Assembly: GCA_021810725.1 (NCBI GenBank)
Contig: JAJZIE010000058.1
Location: 1-12,083, forward strand
Origin: Bacillota bacterium
Lineage (GTDB): Bacteria > Bacillota > Sulfobacillia > JAJZYS01 > JAJYTV01
Length of the DNA: 12,083 nucleotides
Reading direction: 5' to 3'
Part shown: piece after piece, positions 10,056 to 12,083 of the stretch
How positions within the stretch are numbered: position 1 is the stretch's first letter
Layout of the letters: every line of letters begins with the position of its first letter
Notes under the pieces: model-generated
Seen by the model: only the letters and a program-made list of their open reading frames with translations
Told to the model about the DNA's origin: nothing
Database searches by the model: none
Translations under genes and position numbers: made by a program

Positions 10056-10553
10056 CTACCCCCCTTCCGACTCGAGCTGCTTGATCTCGTCGCGCAGGCG
10101 AGCCGCCTGCTCATACTCTTCGCGCGCCACCGCCTGTTGGAGGTCGCGGCGCATGGTCTGGAGCTTGCGATCCCGCTCGAACGCGCCGCCGCGCCGCAGC
10201 GGCAGCTTGCCGCGGTGTTCCGTGGTGCCGTGCAGGCGCCGCAGGAGCGGTTCGAGCTCGGAGCGGAAGTGCGCGTAGCAACTGGGACAGCCGAGCCGCC
10301 CCGTCTCCCGGAACTCGCTGAAGCGGAAGCCGCAGCTCGGGCAGCGCGTCTCCTTTTCGGTCTGCAGCGTCTGGCCCTGGCCCGCGAAGTTCGCGAGAAG
10401 ACTCTGCAGCAAGGCTGCCGGGTTCGCGAGCATGTCGATCTCGCCCGACTCCTGCGCGCACTGCGCGCAGAGGTGCGCCTGCTCGACCTGTCCCTGCACG
10501 ATCCTGGTCACATGCACCGTCGCCGGCCGAAGACCGCAACTCTGGCACTGCAT
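10056..10553 (-). CDS. mcsA: McsA, zinc-binding activator of McsB
   Basis: McsA binds and activates the McsB kinase and helps control CtsR. The 165-residue protein has four CxxC pairs, CQSC (3-6), CAQC (29-32), CPSC (71-74) and CPSC (89-92), which make two likely zinc sites. A C-terminal UVR motif (about 130-163; EYEQAARLRDEIKQL) resembles the one in the ClpC middle domain and in UvrB. The frame also opens at a GTG at 10562 that overlaps the ctsR stop (GTGA). The ATG at 10553 is preferred because GAGGGG lies eight bases upstream and because MQCQSCGLRPATVH aligns with family N-termini. It is followed five bases later by mcsB. Regulation is with ctsR. Confidence 0.96.
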   Translation of the reverse strand: MQCQSCGLRPATVHVTRIVQGQVEQAHLCAQCAQESGEIDMLANPAALLQSLLANFAGQGQTLQTEKETRCPSCGFRFSEFRETGRLGCPSCYAHFRSELEPLLRRLHGTTEHRGKLPLRRGGAFERDRKLQTMRRDLQQAVAREEYEQAARLRDEIKQLESEGG

Positions 10554-10558
10554 GTCCT

Positions 10559-11017
10559 TCACCCCTCGTCACTGAGCGCAAGCAGGGCCGACGCAAGACA
10601 GCGCGCCCGCACCACGTCGCGCGCCGGCAGGGGCAGCCCGATCGCCTCGCGGCGCGTCAGGGCCTGCAGCATGGCCGCCTCGCGACCCGTAAGCAATCCC
10701 GCGTCCCGGCAGCGCGCGATCAGCGCGTGCGCGGGTGCCTGCGCGATGCCGTCCGGTTGCGCCCGCAGCGCCGCCGCGATGCGGCTGAGCTCAGGTTGGG
10801 CAGCCCGGCGCACGCGGATATATCCTCCGCCACCGCGCCGGCTCTCGGTCAGGAACCCCCGCTCAGGCGTGAAACGCGTCGCGAGCACGTAGTTGATCTG
10901 CGACGGCGCGCAACCGTACTGGCGCGCCAACTCGACGCGCTGCACGGCGATCTCCCCCGCGACGGCGAGCTGCGCCAGGATGTGGCGCTCGATCGCGTCC
11001 GCCAGCGTGAGCGACAC
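10559..11017 (-). CDS. ctsR: Class III stress repressor CtsR
   Basis: CtsR is a dimeric winged-helix repressor that binds direct heptad repeats upstream of clp genes and loses its DNA grip on heat or protein stress. The 152-residue protein has the N-terminal winged helix (1-70) with CAPSQINYVLATRFTPERGF and the glycine-rich wing RGGGGYIR (61-68). Arg61 corresponds to the wing arginine that McsB can modify. The C-terminal domain (about 75-152) is the dimerisation and McsB-contact part. The frame can also start at TTG 11035. I prefer GTG 11017 because GGGGGTG lies about five bases upstream and VSLTLADAIERHIL aligns with the usual start. An operator of the CtsR type overlaps its own promoter, so it is probably autoregulated. 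It leads the operon ctsR-mcsA-mcsB-clpC. Confidence 0.95.
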   Translation of the reverse strand: MSLTLADAIERHILAQLAVAGEIAVQRVELARQYGCAPSQINYVLATRFTPERGFLTESRRGGGGYIRVRRAAQPELSRIAAALRAQPDGIAQAPAHALIARCRDAGLLTGREAAMLQALTRREAIGLPLPARDVVRARCLASALLALSDEG

Positions 11018-11039
11018 GGCCGCACCCCCGATCAAGGTT

Positions 11040-11056
11040 TCTGACTTTCCCTGACC
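11040..11056 (-). promoter_or_regulatory. CtsR operator (direct heptad repeat)
   Basis: GGTCAGG-GAA-AGTCAGA is a tandem repeat with a three-base spacer. It fits the known CtsR box (A/G)GTCAAA-NAN-(A/G)GTCAAA at the core GTCA of both halves and at the spacer A, with A-to-G changes in the tail of each half. It starts two bases after the -10 element and covers the predicted transcription start, as in other autoregulated ctsR operons. Confidence 0.82.
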
Positions 11057-11058
11057 TT

Positions 11059-11086
11059 ATTATAGGATGCGGCGATTGGTTGTAAA
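11059..11086 (-). promoter_or_regulatory. Promoter of the ctsR-mcsA-mcsB-clpC operon
   Basis: TTTACA (11086-11081) and a perfect TATAAT (11064-11059) are 16 bases apart, a SigA-type promoter. It begins 11 bases after the stop codon of the upstream methyltransferase gene, with no terminator in between. The predicted start near 11051 lies inside the CtsR operator and leaves a leader of about 34 bases. Confidence 0.85.
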
Positions 11087-11097
11087 GCCCTACTACG

Positions 11098-12083
11098 TTA
11101 TTCCTTCACCAGCACAAGACAATGCAGGTAGTCGGTCTCGGGGATCTCGATGCGCACCGGGTGGTCGACGTCGGCCCCGTAGACGCCAAGGACCCGTCCG
11201 GAAAAACCGGCGTCGGCCGCCGCCGCGCGCACGGCACCCCTGAAGTCGTCCTCCGACACGGCGTGCGAGCAGGACGCCGTACAGAGGATGCCGCCCGGGG
11301 GCAGAAGACGCATGGCGCGAAGGTTGATTTCCTTGTAGGCGCGCAAGGCGGCGGGGAGATGGCTGCGTCCGCGGGCGAAGGGCGGCGGGTCGAGCACGAC
11401 AAGATCGAAGCGCTCCCGCCGCTGGCTCAGGGAGCGCAGCGCGTCGAAGGCGTTCTCCTCCCGAGCGTCGATCGTGACGGCATTGCGTTCCGCGTTGCGC
11501 TCGAGCGCCGCGATGGCCTCGCTCGAACTCTCGATGGCCATGACCTGCGCTGCGCCGCCTCGCGCCGCGTGCAGCGCGAAGCCCCCCGTGTAGGAGAAGA
11601 CGTCGAGGACGCGCCGCCCGGCGCTGAGTGCGCCCACCCGAAGGCGGTTCTGACGCTGGTCGAAGTAATGGCCCGTCTTCTGGCCGCCGAGGAGATCGAC
11701 GAGATAGACGACCCCCTCCTCGTGCACCTCCACCGGACCCTTGGGCGGATCGCCCGCCAGCATGCGCAGTTCGAGACCCAGGCCCTCATGCTGCCTGCTC
11801 GGCGACACCGCCCGCAGCACGACGCCCTCCGGCCCGAGCGCCCTGATCTCGTCGAGGAGCCAGGGCAGGAGCACTTCCTGGGCGCCGAGGGTGTCCGGGC
11901 TGACCACCGCGTATCCACCCATCACCTCAAGCACGAGACCCGGCAGGCCGTCGGCCTCCGCGTGCACGAGTCGCAGGTCCGACACATCCGGCAGATCCCG
12001 GCGACGCCCGGCCACCGCCGCGTCGAGGCGCTCCTTCGCCCACCGGGCGTCCGGCTCGCGCTCGCCGCGGGTCAGGATGCGCA
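11098..12083 (-). CDS. RlmI-type class I SAM-dependent rRNA methyltransferase (5' end cut off)
   Basis: The frame is open from the right edge to a TAA at 11098, giving 327 visible residues. Family members have about 390-400, so roughly 65-70 N-terminal residues, including most of the PUA RNA-binding domain, are outside. The fragment opens with RILTRGEREPD and contains RLVHAEADGLPGLVLE (37-52), QKTGHYFDQR (134-143), the SAM-binding FSYTGGF (162-168), DPPPF (231-235) and CTASCSH (267-273), where Cys271 is the likely nucleophile. This is the layout of RlmI, which makes 5-methylcytosine in 23S rRNA. Firmicutes relatives such as YwbD are less characterised, so I give no symbol. The GTG at 12015 is internal. 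It ends 11 bases before the ctsR promoter. Confidence 0.92.
   Translation of the reverse strand, partial: RILTRGEREPDARWAKERLDAAVAGRRRDLPDVSDLRLVHAEADGLPGLVLEVMGGYAVVSPDTLGAQEVLLPWLLDEIRALGPEGVVLRAVSPSRQHEGLGLELRMLAGDPPKGPVEVHEEGVVYLVDLLGGQKTGHYFDQRQNRLRVGALSAGRRVLDVFSYTGGFALHAARGGAAQVMAIESSSEAIAALERNAERNAVTIDAREENAFDALRSLSQRRERFDLVVLDPPPFARGRSHLPAALRAYKEINLRAMRLLPPGGILCTASCSHAVSEDDFRGAVRAAAADAGFSGRVLGVYGADVDHPVRIEIPETDYLHCLVLVKE

Noticed and set aside
10560..10562. GTG start for mcsA overlapping the ctsR stop
   Set aside because: The GAGG run abuts this codon with too little spacing, whereas the ATG nine bases later has proper spacing and matches the family N-terminus.
11033..11035. TTG start for ctsR
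   Set aside because: It has no well-spaced ribosome site and adds residues absent from the family; the GTG at 11017 fits both criteria better.

Overview
The window is GC-rich, with mostly G or C at third codon positions, and reads as a piece of chromosome from a high-G+C member of the Bacillota (Firmicutes). The evidence is gene content and order. A CtsR/McsA/McsB/ClpC protein quality-control operon, the c-di-AMP synthase DisA, a YacL-type PIN/TRAM membrane protein, MEP-pathway IspD and IspF, and cysE-cysS follow each other as in the classical ctsR-to-cysS region of Bacillus and the Clostridia. Frequent GTG starts, strong GGAGG ribosome sites and a T-box leader fit this. A deep lineage such as Limnochordia, Symbiobacteriia or Thermaerobacter is my guess; the sequence does not settle it.

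Layout, from high to low coordinates because nearly everything is on the minus strand. At 12083-11098 is an RlmI-type 23S rRNA methyltransferase lacking its N-terminus. A promoter overlapped by a CtsR operator (11086-11040) precedes ctsR (11017), mcsA, mcsB and clpC (ending at 6549), which are tightly packed and probably translationally coupled. A strong hairpin separates clpC from disA (6482-5439). A small plus-strand gene (4974-5369), with its own near-consensus promoter and strong terminator, interrupts the cluster. A minus-strand promoter then drives yacL (4639-3527), which overlaps an ispD-ispF fusion (3555-2416). Finally a new promoter and a complete cysteine T-box leader (about 2298-2069) precede cysE (2044-1367) and cysS (1404 to beyond the left edge).

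The genes form three logical units. The first is CtsR-repressed stress proteolysis, with arginine phosphorylation by McsB/McsA and degradation through ClpC (with ClpP encoded elsewhere). The second is DNA-integrity and c-di-AMP signalling (DisA), followed by YacL and isoprenoid precursor synthesis. The third is cysteine supply and charging, where a tRNA-Cys-sensing T-box controls both serine acetyltransferase and cysteinyl-tRNA synthetase.

Departures from the textbook cluster are the absence of radA between clpC and disA, the absence of gltX before cysE, the ispDF fusion, the opposite-strand gene of unknown function, and an altered C-terminal motif in McsB. I see no mobile element, CRISPR array, tRNA or rRNA, and most of the window is conserved housekeeping sequence.
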